18,730 nt of DNA from CALWZE01 sp964645785 (GTDB lineage: Bacteria > Bacillota > Clostridia > Oscillospirales > Ruminococcaceae). Both the position numbers and the translations under genes were made by a program. The notes under the pieces are model-generated. The model searched no databases and was not told the origin of the DNA. It saw only the letters and a list, made by a program, of their open reading frames with translations. Every line of letters begins with the position of its first letter. Position 1 is the first letter of the stretch. Location of the stretch: NCBI GenBank assembly GCA_964645785.1, contig CAZYAV010000046.1, positions 1-18,730 of the forward strand, in the 5' to 3' direction. Positions 7,789 to 15,236 of this stretch are shown here, in pieces.

Positions 7789-9177
7789 TTAAAACCCGCC
7801 CGCCGTTCTCGGATAAAGCTGCACATCGCGGATGTTGCCGACGCCGGTGACGTACATAATCAGCCGCTCGAACCCGAGGCCGTAGCCGCTGTGCCTGGTG
7901 GAGCCGAACCGGCGCAGGTCGAGGTAATACTCATAGTCCTCCCGGCGCAGCCCGCACTCCTCCATCCGCTTAAGCAGCACGTCCAGCCGCTCCTCGCGCT
8001 GCGAGCCGCCGATCAGCTCGCCGACGCCGGGCACCAGCATATCCGCCGCCGCAACGGTTTTGCCGTCCTCATTCACCCGCATGTAAAAGGACTTGATCTC
8101 CTTGGGGTAATCGGTGACGAACACCGGCTTGTTGTAGACCTGCTCGGTCAGGTACCGCTCGTGCTCGGTCTGCAAATCGCAGCCCCACGAGACCTTGTAC
8201 TCAAACCGGTCGTTCACCTTTTCGAGGATTGCGACCGCGTCGGTATAGCTGACCCGCGCAAACTCGGCCGAGACAAGCGCGTTCAGCCGCGCAAGCAGCC
8301 CCTTGTCATAGAAATTGTTGAAGAATTGCAGCTCGTCCGGGCATTTTTTCAGCAGATAGCCGACGACGTATTTGATCATCGCCTCCGCAAGATCCATATA
8401 GTCATTGAGGTCGGCGAAGGCGATTTCCGGCTCGATCATCCAGAACTCGGCCGCATGGCGCGGGGTGTTGGAGTTTTCCGCGCGGAAGGTGGGCCCGAAG
8501 GTGTAGATTTTGCCGAAGGTCTGCGCCATCGTCTCCCCCTCCAGCTGGCCGGAGACGGTCAGGTTGGTCTCCCGCCCAAAGAAATCCTGGGAGAAATCAA
8601 CCTCGCCCGATTCGGTCAGCGGCGGGTTCTTGGGGTCGAGGGTGGTGACGCGGAACATCTCCCCCGCGCCCTCGCAGTCGCTGCCGGTAATCAGCGGGGT
8701 GTGGACATAGACAAATCCGTTTTCGTTGAAAAATTTGTGCAGCGCAAAGGCGGCCTCGCTGCGGACGCGGAACGCGGCGCTGTAGGTATTGGTGCGCGCG
8801 CGCAGGTGGGGCATCGTGCGCAGGTATTCGAGGGTGTGCCGCTTTTTCTGAAGCGGATAATCCGCCCCGCACGCGCCCTCTACCTCGACGCTGTCCGCGT
8901 TGAGCTCGAACGGCTGCTTGGCGCCCGGGGTCAGCACGAGGCGGCCGCGGACGACCAGCGCGCTGCCGACGCCGATGTTGGCGATTTCCCTGAAATTATC
9001 CAGCTTCGCGGCCTCGACGATGACCTGCAGATTGCGGAAGCAGCTGCCGTCGTTCAGTTCGATAAAGCCGAGGTTCTTGCTCTCGCGCGAGGTCTTGACC
9101 CAGCCGCAGACCGTGAGCTGTGTTCCGTCCGCCGGCGGCTCACCCGCGAACAGCTTTGCGATTTCGGTTCGTTTCAT
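7789..9177 (-). CDS. asnS: Asparaginyl-tRNA synthetase
   Basis: This class IIb enzyme charges tRNA-Asn. Its 462 residues show an N-terminal OB-fold anticodon-binding domain (VCGWVKTSRESKNLGFIELNDGS, residues about 23-45) and the class II catalytic core. Motif 2 is FRAENSNTPRHAAEFW followed by MIEPE (about 231-251). Motif 3 is GYGLGFERL (431-439), followed by GVGNIRDVQLYPR. The RAENSNTPRHAAEFW form of motif 2 is typical of AsnRS rather than AspRS. The chosen ATG at 9177 is the family start; the upstream in-frame residues lie over the promoter. A weak GGGACGGA precedes it. The leader from the promoter at 9221-9249 is about 40 nt, too short for a T-box, so control by uncharged tRNA through that route is not supported. 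Confidence 0.97.
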   Translation of the reverse strand: MKRTEIAKLFAGEPPADGTQLTVCGWVKTSRESKNLGFIELNDGSCFRNLQVIVEAAKLDNFREIANIGVGSALVVRGRLVLTPGAKQPFELNADSVEVEGACGADYPLQKKRHTLEYLRTMPHLRARTNTYSAAFRVRSEAAFALHKFFNENGFVYVHTPLITGSDCEGAGEMFRVTTLDPKNPPLTESGEVDFSQDFFGRETNLTVSGQLEGETMAQTFGKIYTFGPTFRAENSNTPRHAAEFWMIEPEIAFADLNDYMDLAEAMIKYVVGYLLKKCPDELQFFNNFYDKGLLARLNALVSAEFARVSYTDAVAILEKVNDRFEYKVSWGCDLQTEHERYLTEQVYNKPVFVTDYPKEIKSFYMRVNEDGKTVAAADMLVPGVGELIGGSQREERLDVLLKRMEECGLRREDYEYYLDLRRFGSTRHSGYGLGFERLIMYVTGVGNIRDVQLYPRTAGGF

Positions 9178-9220
9178 CTCTGTATCCGTCCCTACGCTTT
9201 TTATTGTGAATTGATATTTT

Positions 9221-9249
9221 ATTATAGTACAATTTGCCCCGGACAACAA
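9221..9249 (-). promoter_or_regulatory. Promoter of asnS
   Basis: On the minus strand a perfect TATAAT (9221-9226) is preceded after 17 bp by TTGTTG (9244-9249), a weak -35 element. The region downstream is AT-rich in an otherwise GC-rich window, which supports a genuine promoter and a short leader of roughly 40 nt. Confidence 0.75.
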
Positions 9250-9304
9250 GCGCGGCGGGGGATTCCGTGATTTGCGACAGTTTTCCCGCGCGGCGGTTCC
9301 GTTC

Positions 9305-9320
9305 TGTCGTGATTATGACA
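9305..9320. promoter_or_regulatory. Candidate operator: imperfect 16-bp palindrome
   Basis: TGTCGTGATTATGACA is symmetric at six of eight half-site positions. It lies 23 bp upstream of the -35 element of the acyltransferase gene, inside the divergent asnS/acyltransferase gap. The adjacent CGACAG (9275-9280) and CTGTCG (9304-9309) also form an inverted repeat. A regulator binding site is possible, but no regulator gene is next to it. Confidence 0.3.
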
Positions 9321-9343
9321 AAAACCGCGCGCCGGCGGCCGGT

Positions 9344-9372
9344 TTGCAACCCGCCGCCAATTATTCTATAAT
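9344..9372 (+). promoter_or_regulatory. Promoter of the acyltransferase/DHHW pair
   Basis: TTGCAA (9344-9349), a 17-bp spacer and a perfect TATAAT (9367-9372) stand 56 bp ahead of the acyltransferase ATG. It faces away from the asnS promoter across a shared intergenic region of about 250 bp. Confidence 0.8.
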
Positions 9373-9428
9373 AATGCATATCTGTTCCGCAGCCCGTCTG
9401 CCCGCAACCCGTAGGAAAGGGTCGTTTT

Positions 9429-10841
9429 ATGCTGTTTTCTTCGATGCTGTTTTTGTGGCTGTTCCTGCCCGCTGTCTTTGTGCTGTACCGGCTGGTGCGC
9501 GGCCGGCGCGCGCGCAACGCGCTGCTGCTTGCCGCGAGCCTGCTGTTTTACGCCTGGGGCGAACCGAAATACATCCTGCTGATGCTCGCCTCCATCCTGC
9601 TTAACTGGTCGATGGGGCTCTGGATCGGCGGCTGCCGCCCTGGGTGTTTCGAGCGCAGGCTGGCGCTCGCTTTCGCCGTGGCGAGCAATCTTGCGCTGCT
9701 CGGCTATTTTAAGTATTTTGACCTGCTGCTTTCCCTTTTTAACGCCCTGTTCGGCGCCGCGCTGCCGCCCGCGGGGGTCGCGCTGCCGATCGGCATCTCC
9801 TTTTACACGTTCCAGAGCCTGTCCTACATCATCGACCTCTACCGCGGGGAGATCGAGGTGCAGCGCAGCCCGTTCAAGCTGGGGCTGTACATCTGCTTTT
9901 TTCCCCAGCTGATTGCGGGGCCGATTGTCAATTACCGGGAGGTTTCCGGCGCAATCGACAGCCGCGCCCTCAGCCCGGAAAAAACGGCCTGCGGCATCAA
10001 GCGGTTTATCTACGGTCTGGGCAAAAAGGTGATTCTCTCCAACCAGCTGGCGGGCGCGGCGGACGGGCTGTTCGGCATCGAGACCGCATATGCGCCGGCG
10101 GGGTACCTGTGGCTTGCCGCGGTGCTGTATATGTTCCAGATTTACTATGATTTTTCCGGCTATTCGGACATGGCTATCGGCCTTGGGAAGATGTTCGGCT
10201 TCGATTTCCCCGAAAACTTCAACTACCCCTACCTCGCGTCGTCGGTCACCGATTTCTGGCGGCGGTGGCACATCACCCTGACAAGGTGGTTCCGCAGCTA
10301 TGTCTACATCCCGCTCGGCGGCAACCGGCGGGGCAGGCTGCGCACCCTGGTCAATATCGGCATCGTCTTTGCCCTGACCGGGCTGTGGCACGGCGCGGGG
10401 CTGTGCTTTATCGCGTGGGGGCTGTGGCACGGCGCGTTCATGATCCTGGAACGGATGTTTTTGAAAAAATGGCTGGACAACTGCCGCTTTCGCCTTTTGC
10501 CGCGGCTGTACACCCTCTTTGTCGTGCTCATCGGCTGGGTGTTTTTCCGCGCCGGGAGCCTCAGCCGGGCGCTGCAGTCCCTCGCCGTCATGTTCTCCTT
10601 CCGGGGCGGCGACGCGCTCCCCCTGCAGATGTTTGCGGGCGCCGGTGTTTACGCCGTGCTTGCGGCCTCGGTGCTGCTGTGCGGTCCTGTGCAGGCGCTG
10701 TTTCCCCGGCTGCGCCGGGCGCTTTACGACGAGCGGCAAACCGGCTGGGCGCAGATCCTGCTGCTTTGCTGCGTGCTGTTTGTGTCAATCACCTTTCTGG
10801 TCAGCGGCACCTATAATCCGTTCATCTATTTCCGGTTTTAA
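9429..10841 (+). CDS. MBOAT family O-acyltransferase (AlgI/DltB-like)
   Basis: This is a polytopic membrane enzyme of the MBOAT family, likely moving an acetyl group across the membrane for O-acetylation of an extracellular polysaccharide. The 470 residues include family landmarks: SLLFYAWGEPKYILLM (about 37-52), PIGISFYTFQSLSYIIDLYRG (about 120-140), YDFSGYSDMAIGLGKMFGFDFPENFNYPY, then DFWRRWHITLTRWFRSYVYIPLGGNR with His281, and LTGLWHGAG with the near-invariant catalytic His321. A second WHG occurs at His334. The ATG at 9429 follows an AGGAAAGG site; an internal ATG four codons on is also possible. It lies 12 bp before the SGNH-type partner, the same pairing as AlgI/AlgJ and related acetylation systems. 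The target polymer is unknown because no glycosyltransferase is nearby. Confidence 0.92.
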   Translation: MLFSSMLFLWLFLPAVFVLYRLVRGRRARNALLLAASLLFYAWGEPKYILLMLASILLNWSMGLWIGGCRPGCFERRLALAFAVASNLALLGYFKYFDLLLSLFNALFGAALPPAGVALPIGISFYTFQSLSYIIDLYRGEIEVQRSPFKLGLYICFFPQLIAGPIVNYREVSGAIDSRALSPEKTACGIKRFIYGLGKKVILSNQLAGAADGLFGIETAYAPAGYLWLAAVLYMFQIYYDFSGYSDMAIGLGKMFGFDFPENFNYPYLASSVTDFWRRWHITLTRWFRSYVYIPLGGNRRGRLRTLVNIGIVFALTGLWHGAGLCFIAWGLWHGAFMILERMFLKKWLDNCRFRLLPRLYTLFVVLIGWVFFRAGSLSRALQSLAVMFSFRGGDALPLQMFAGAGVYAVLAASVLLCGPVQALFPRLRRALYDERQTGWAQILLLCCVLFVSITFLVSGTYNPFIYFRF

Positions 10842-10853
10842 GGGGGTGGAACG

Positions 10854-11960
10854 ATGAAATCAAAGCAGATTGCCCTGATTGCCGCCTTTCTGTTTATGCT
10901 GCTGGCGCCCGGCCTGCTCTACCCGCTGCTCGCGCCCGCGCTGGACGTACAAAACCACGAAAACCGCGCCCTCGCCCCGTTCCCGGACATCACCGAGGTG
11001 GGGTTCGGCTTCCCCGCCGCGTTTGAGGAATACTATAACGATCATCTGCCGTTCAAAAACCAGCTGACGGCGCTGCACTCCCGGCTGTTTCTCTCGCTGT
11101 TCAACACAACCTCCAACCCGCGCGTCGTCGTGGGGCGGGACGGCTGGCTGTTTTACAACAACTACGACGCCGAAAACCCGATCGACGACCTGTTGGGCAA
11201 GTCGGCTTATTCGGACGCGGAGCTTGCACAGATCGCGGAGAATCTCTCGTCCGCCTCCGCGCGGCTCGCGGCGCAGAACCGCGCCTTTTATTTCATCCTG
11301 CCCCCCAACAAGGAGAGTATCTACAGCGAGTACCTGCCCGATTACCTGCTTGAAAACGCGGTGGAGGAGACCCGCGCCGACAGCCTGTACGCCTATCTCT
11401 GCGCCCAGGGCATCCCCATCGTCTATCCGAAAGACGCGCTGCTGGCGGCCAAGGCGGACGCGCAGCTCTATTACCGGTATGACACCCACTGGAACCGGCT
11501 CGGCGGCTATGTCGGCTTCCGCGCGCTCTGCGAACAGATGGACATCAGCCTGCCCGCGCTCGACGCGCTGCTGCCCGCCGGATTCGATTCGAGCTACCCG
11601 CGCGACCTCGCCGAACTTGCCGGGCTGGGCGCAGCCAGCCGGGACGACGCGGAATATACAATCGAGCTGTTCCCGCAGGTGACCATCGTCCACGAAGAGG
11701 AGAGCCCGGACGGCGCGTTCAACCGCTACACCTCGGACGCGCCGGACAGGCGCACCGTCCTGCTCATCCACGACTCCTACTACAAAAGCATGATCGACTA
11801 TTTTCCGCAGGTGTTCGGCGAGGTAATCGCCGTGCACCGGGACTATGCCGACCTTTACGCCGCGCAGGTGCTCATCGAGCAATACGACTGCGACATTGTG
11901 GTGATGGAGGTTGTTGAGCGCGGCGCGACCCTGCTGCTGCACGAAAACATGCCGTACTGA
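10854..11960 (+). CDS. DHHW/AlgJ-like SGNH-fold polysaccharide acetylation protein
   Basis: This is a membrane-anchored extracytoplasmic protein of the DHHW/AlgX-AlgJ type, predicted to work with the preceding MBOAT enzyme to place acetyl groups on a secreted glycan. The 368 residues begin with an uncleaved-type signal anchor (about 5-28). The N-terminal signature NHENRALAPFPD and YYNDHLPFKN follow, then GRDGWLFY (94-101) and ILPPNKESIYSEYLP (148-162). The catalytic Asp-x-His is in YDTHWNRLGGYVGFRAL (Asp210, His212), and the proposed nucleophile is Ser308 in LLIHDSYY. The ATG has AGGGGGTGG about 5 nt upstream, partly overlapping the end of the previous gene region, so translation is probably coupled. 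Family membership is clear. Whether it transfers or only hydrolyses acetyl groups cannot be told from sequence. Confidence 0.88.
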   Translation: MKSKQIALIAAFLFMLLAPGLLYPLLAPALDVQNHENRALAPFPDITEVGFGFPAAFEEYYNDHLPFKNQLTALHSRLFLSLFNTTSNPRVVVGRDGWLFYNNYDAENPIDDLLGKSAYSDAELAQIAENLSSASARLAAQNRAFYFILPPNKESIYSEYLPDYLLENAVEETRADSLYAYLCAQGIPIVYPKDALLAAKADAQLYYRYDTHWNRLGGYVGFRALCEQMDISLPALDALLPAGFDSSYPRDLAELAGLGAASRDDAEYTIELFPQVTIVHEEESPDGAFNRYTSDAPDRRTVLLIHDSYYKSMIDYFPQVFGEVIAVHRDYADLYAAQVLIEQYDCDIVVMEVVERGATLLLHENMPY

Positions 11961-12402
11961 CCGGCCGGCCGATTTCGCTTTTTCGCCCACTGCCCGGGTT
12001 CCGGCGTTCCGGGTTTGGCCGCCGGAATTTGTTAATTTCAAGCACCGCGGGCGGTTTCGGTTTGTTTTATTTGACTTGCTTTATCTGTGGCCGCGCCGGA
12101 TGCCCCGCGCAATCCCCTTGCACGGTCAGGGGCGAAAAAGCGCCGGTTCGGTTATTTCTTCCGCAGATGCGGCTGGATGCCCGTTGTGCGGTGGCTGCAC
12201 GCGCCGGGAAAAGCCCCGGCTGTACTGCGCCCGCTTTTATGGTCGGAGTTCGCTTTGTCTCCTTGCCCGCCGCCCGGCAACTCCCGGGGACGCCGCGCGC
12301 ATTCCCCCGCACGGCCAAGGCCGGAAAGCCTGCCGGTTTCCCATTTTTCCCGGTATCCCGGTGCCTCCGCCGCCTGCCAAAAACGCCGAATCAGACGCAC
12401 AA
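11961..12402. other. Non-coding stretch with a degenerate direct repeat
   Basis: No convincing gene was found on either strand: open frames here lack a ribosome binding site and any recognisable protein pattern. Two segments about 190 bp apart (near 12098-12160 and 12288-12350) are imperfect copies sharing CGCGCAxTCCCC, GCACGG and GCCGGTT blocks. No T-rich terminator for the preceding plus-strand gene was recognised near its stop, so that transcript may run on to the hairpin at 12403-12430. Confidence 0.5.
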
Positions 12403-12430
12403 AAAAGCGCGCAGAAATCTGCGCGCTTTT
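12403..12430. terminator. Bidirectional intrinsic terminator
   Basis: AAAAGCGCGCAGA and TCTGCGCGCTTTT form a perfect 13-bp inverted repeat around a 2-nt centre. Read on the minus strand the stem runs into TTTTTT, giving a strong terminator 22 bp beyond the stop of the small membrane protein gene. On the plus strand it ends in TTTT and can stop transcripts from the acyltransferase unit. Confidence 0.88.
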
Positions 12431-12452
12431 GCTGTTCTGTAGCCTGTCCGCG

Positions 12453-12989
12453 TTATGCCTGCCCCGCCCCGGGGTCGCTCTTTCCGCCCGTGCGGAGATA
12501 GAGCGGGATATCCTCCTCGTCGGGGACGGGGTCGGTCTTTTGCCCGAAAACGGTGAAAATATAGGGCATCAGCGCCTCCAGGAACGCGCCCATCCAGGCA
12601 TTGCCGGTAATGCGGCTGGCCAGCTGCGAGACAAATCTGCACCATTCCGAAACGATGGAGAGATAGAACGAAATCCCCAGCATTCCGCTGCCGCCCTCCC
12701 GCAGCTGCGAAAGGGTCACGGCAAGCAGCGCCACCACCAGAAAGGTCGCGGACTGCGCAATCTCCCGCCGCTTCATCCGGCGGAAAAACAGCCGCCCGAC
12801 AAGCAGGGTAAGCCCAAACACCACCCCGTGAATCAGCAGCACCCGCCCCTGGTCGGTCACGGTGCTGCCGTCCGGATTGGTGACCACCGCGAACCGCGCG
12901 AACACATGCACAATCAGGCTGAACGAGACATAGCCCGCCAGCACGCAGAAAAGCGGCACCCGCAGCAAGCCTTTTTTCAGAATCTGCAT
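12453..12989 (-). CDS. Hypothetical integral membrane protein
   Basis: This is a 178-residue protein that I do not recognise. It has four or five hydrophobic segments (about 12-35, 48-68, 80-95, 103-125 and possibly 130-147), with a basic FFRRMKRRE patch at about 68-76 between the second and third. The polar C-terminal tail begins near KTDPVPDEEDIPLYL. The topology resembles small membrane proteins of unknown function found in Clostridia. The ATG has GGAG about 8 nt upstream. No clear promoter lies directly before it: the upstream sequence is the 108/110-bp repeat array and then the lipoprotein gene on the same strand. It may therefore be read through from the lipoprotein gene. It ends at the strong terminator 12403-12430. 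Confidence 0.8.
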   Translation of the reverse strand: MQILKKGLLRVPLFCVLAGYVSFSLIVHVFARFAVVTNPDGSTVTDQGRVLLIHGVVFGLTLLVGRLFFRRMKRREIAQSATFLVVALLAVTLSQLREGGSGMLGISFYLSIVSEWCRFVSQLASRITGNAWMGAFLEALMPYIFTVFGQKTDPVPDEEDIPLYLRTGGKSDPGAGQA

Positions 12990-13057
12990 CCTTTAATCTC
13001 CGTTTAAGCGTTTTCCGCCGGCGGCAGCGCCCCGCGAACCCGGCAAAAAGCCCCGGG

Positions 13058-13548
13058 TACAATTTCGGAGCTTCACCCGTCCCGCGGCGCTCCGCGCGGC
13101 GCAGTGCAAAGCAGACATTCCCGGCGCAAGCCGACCCTCGGCATCCGGCAGCCCTGTTCCCCGGATACGATTTCGGGGCTTCGTCCGCCCGCGGCGCTCC
13201 GCGCGCCGCCATGCAAAGCAGACATTCCCGGCACAAGCCGACCCCCGGCACCCGGGCGACGCTGTTCCCCCGGGGTACGATTTCGGGGCTTCGCCCGTCC
13301 GCGGCATCCCGTGCGCAGCCATGCAAAGCAGGCATTTCCGGCACAAGCCGACCCCGGCACCCGGGCAACCCTGTTCCCCCGGATACGATTTCGGGGCTTC
13401 ACCCGTCCCGCGGCGCTCCGCGCGCCGCCATGCCAAAGCAGGGCATTCCCGGCACAAGCCGACCCCGGCACCCGGTGGTACTGTTCTCCCGGGTGCGATT
13501 TCGGCGCTTCACCCGTCCGCGGCATTCCGCGCGCCGCTGTGCAAAGCC
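13058..13548. repeat. Tandem array of 108/110-bp units (four full, one partial)
   Basis: Four contiguous units start at 13058, 13166, 13276 and 13384 (108, 110, 108 and 110 bp), and a partial fifth runs from 13494 to about 13548. Each starts TACGATTTCGGGGCTTC or a close variant. It continues with a CCGCGGCGCTCCGCGCGCC-like block, then ATGCAAAGCAG, CATTCCCGGCACAAGCCGAC and CCCGGCACCCGGG, and ends near CTGTTCCCCCGG. Unit 1 and the partial unit 5 have diverged most. In units 2 and 4 the arms GCGGCGC and GCGCCGC form a 7-bp hairpin (13191-13209 and 13410-13428); units 1, 3 and 5 have lost perfect pairing. The alternation of 108 (divisible by 3) and 110 shifts frame from unit to unit, which argues against a protein-coding repeat. 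There are no unique spacers, so it is not CRISPR. Confidence 0.9.
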
Positions 13549-13660
13549 CGCTCCCCTCCGGGCGCGCGAGTCATCCAGCGGACGGCGGCCACAATTCCCG
13601 CCCTGCCGGCCTGTGCGGGCGGCGCTTGCAGCGGCGCGTTTCCCGCTCGCCCCGAGCTTC

Positions 13661-13695
13661 GCCGTAATGGCGGCGGCAAGTCCAGCCATTACGGC
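13661..13695. repeat. Inverted repeat just past the lipoprotein gene
   Basis: GCCGTAATGGC (13661-13671) and GCCATTACGGC (13685-13695) are perfect 11-bp arms around a 13-nt loop, starting 14 bp beyond the lipoprotein stop in the minus direction. No T-run follows on either strand, so it may be a processing or stabilising hairpin or a protein site rather than a strong terminator. The remaining sequence between the array and this element (13549-13660) shows no gene. Confidence 0.6.
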
Positions 13696-13709
13696 ATTTG
13701 CAAAGCCGC

Positions 13710-15128
13710 TCAGGCGGTCAGGGTCAGCGCCCGGTAATCCGGCGTTCCCGCCCAGTACGCCTCTTTATCAATCAGCGCGTAGACAAAGCGATAGCCGTCC
13801 CCTGTCACAATATCGGCATAGCGCCAGGGCGCCCGCTGCTCCCCGGCAAGGCCGACACAGTCGGTCATCACCAGATATTCCGCCTGCGTCTGCGCGAGGA
13901 TCGGGACGACCCGCTCCTCGTTATATGCCGTGCGATAAACCAGCCTGCGCGGCACAAGCGCGCCGCGCAGCGGGTCGACGGCGAAGGCCTGCCACTGCCC
14001 TGCCCCGCTCCTGCACAGGATGCCGAGCCGCCCGTCGGGCAGCGCCTCCATGCCGGAAAAGCTGCTGCACCCCTCCGGCAGCCGAACGGTGCAAACCGTT
14101 TCACCGGCGGCGCAGTCAATCAGGTCAACCGTCTCATTGTCCCGCAGCAGCGCGGCAATACCCTGCGCAAGCGGAACCGCCTGCCAGATATTCGCACCCC
14201 GATACGCCTGTCCCAACGCGCCGTCCGTCCAGGAGAGGGTGAACAGCGCAAAGTCGGTCACCGTGTAGCTGCCGGGCCGCCCGTTTTCAAGCGCCGTGCG
14301 CTCGGTTCGGGCAAGCAGCGGCGCGCCGTCAAGGCTGCCGCACAGTGACCAGCTCTGCTTCTCATTCTCGCAGGGAAGCGGCACGGACGCCGCCTGTTCC
14401 CCCGACGCGAGGTCGAGCACGACAAAGGCCTGGGCGCACCTCTGCGCATCATAAATCAGGAAGCCCAGCCGTTCCCCATCGTACCACAGGCCGCCGCCCT
14501 CCGGGTAAAGGCATTGATTTTCCGCAAGGGTGCACACCCGCCGCCTGCCGCCGCCTAACGGATCGGTTTGCTCGATGCAGGCAAACTGTGTCTCATGGCG
14601 CCGCAGACTCTCCCCCTGCCCCTCGTCATACGCCGGCCGGTAGTTGGGCGACACCCAGAACAGGCAGTCCTGCGCCGCCGCGATGCCCATCGCGGGCCGC
14701 AGTTCCACCCATGCGGGGCAATCCGGCGTGCCGTGGCCGCAGCCCGCCTCGCCGCACAGCGGGCGAATCGTCCCGGCCGCGAAGTCCGCGCGATAGGCCA
14801 TGGAAAATACCGCCGCGCCCGGCTGCCCGTCGGGCGGCTGCGGCTGAAACGATTCCGAAATCTGCCGGATAAAGTACCCAAATTGTCCGTTCGAGGCCAT
14901 CGTATCCGCCCGGTGCTGCGGCGCAACGGGCAGATAAACCGGCTCCTCCATCAGCAGCGCGGTCCCGTCCGCCGGGTCGTCCGCCTGCGCCGGTTCCCGC
15001 GTTGCAGACGGGGCGCACCCCGCCGGCAGGGCGGCAAGCAAAAGCAGAATTGCGGCCGCCCGTTTCAGCGCAGCCCGCACCGGCGCCGCCGTGCGTTTGT
15101 TCACCCGATTCTCCGTGCGTTTGTTCAT
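13710..15128 (-). CDS. Predicted lipoprotein, probably beta-propeller fold
   Basis: This is a 472-residue secreted lipoprotein of unknown function. The N-terminal region is basic, followed by AAAILLLLAALPAGC, a lipobox with the lipidated Cys38. The body has repeated short beta-rich blocks of the kind seen in TolB/PQQ-like propellers, for example GGLWYDGERLGFLIYD and ALPDGRLGILCR. A Cys/His cluster LCGEAGCGHGTPDCPAW has Cys125, Cys130, His132 and Cys137. From memory, similar motifs recur in clostridial lipoproteins of this type. Two starts are possible: the ATG at 15128 and a GTG at 15104. Each has GGAG followed by AATCGG, because a 24-bp segment is duplicated. It lies 108 bp after the pseudokinase gene on the same strand and is probably cotranscribed with it. 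No enzyme motif was seen. Confidence 0.82.
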   Translation of the reverse strand: MNKRTENRVNKRTAAPVRAALKRAAAILLLLAALPAGCAPSATREPAQADDPADGTALLMEEPVYLPVAPQHRADTMASNGQFGYFIRQISESFQPQPPDGQPGAAVFSMAYRADFAAGTIRPLCGEAGCGHGTPDCPAWVELRPAMGIAAAQDCLFWVSPNYRPAYDEGQGESLRRHETQFACIEQTDPLGGGRRRVCTLAENQCLYPEGGGLWYDGERLGFLIYDAQRCAQAFVVLDLASGEQAASVPLPCENEKQSWSLCGSLDGAPLLARTERTALENGRPGSYTVTDFALFTLSWTDGALGQAYRGANIWQAVPLAQGIAALLRDNETVDLIDCAAGETVCTVRLPEGCSSFSGMEALPDGRLGILCRSGAGQWQAFAVDPLRGALVPRRLVYRTAYNEERVVPILAQTQAEYLVMTDCVGLAGEQRAPWRYADIVTGDGYRFVYALIDKEAYWAGTPDYRALTLTA

Positions 15129-15138
15129 CCGATTCTCC
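15091..15138 (-). repeat. 24-bp tandem duplication of the lipoprotein start region
   Basis: Positions 15091-15114 and 15115-15138 are identical except for one base. Each copy carries, in minus-strand order, GAGAATCGG, a start codon (ATG in the outer copy, GTG in the inner) and AACAAACGCACG. The result is two in-frame starts eight codons apart with identical ribosome-binding-site spacing. Confidence 0.9.
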
Positions 15139-15236
15139 CTTCGTTTCCCCGGCCTGCGGCAGGCAGCGCCGGAATCCGGGGGCGCGCTGCACCCCCGCCG
15201 CGTTCAAGGACGAGTGCGTCAGGCCGTATGCGGCGC

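Noticed and set aside
9178..9220. T-box riboswitch for asnS
   Set aside because: The leader between the -10 element and the ATG is only about 40-45 nt, far too short, and no T-box sequence was seen.
7000..9270. Long plus-strand open frame antisense to the aminotransferase and asnS genes
   Set aside because: It covers two firmly identified minus-strand genes, is low-complexity in Arg/Ala/His, and has no start signal. It is a GC-bias shadow.
12391..13525. Repeat-rich minus-strand reading frames across the array
   Set aside because: Frames are open because of high GC content. Unit lengths of 110 bp break frame continuity between units, and no ribosome binding site or known fold is present.
13058..13548. 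CRISPR array
   Set aside because: The repeats are 108/110 bp and contiguous, with no short direct repeats separated by unique spacers and no cas genes.
15220..15232. 13-mer CAGGCCGTATGCG shared with 18341-18353 as a possible repeat or attachment site
   Set aside because: A match of this length is expected by chance in a window of this size and GC bias, and the flanks do not match.
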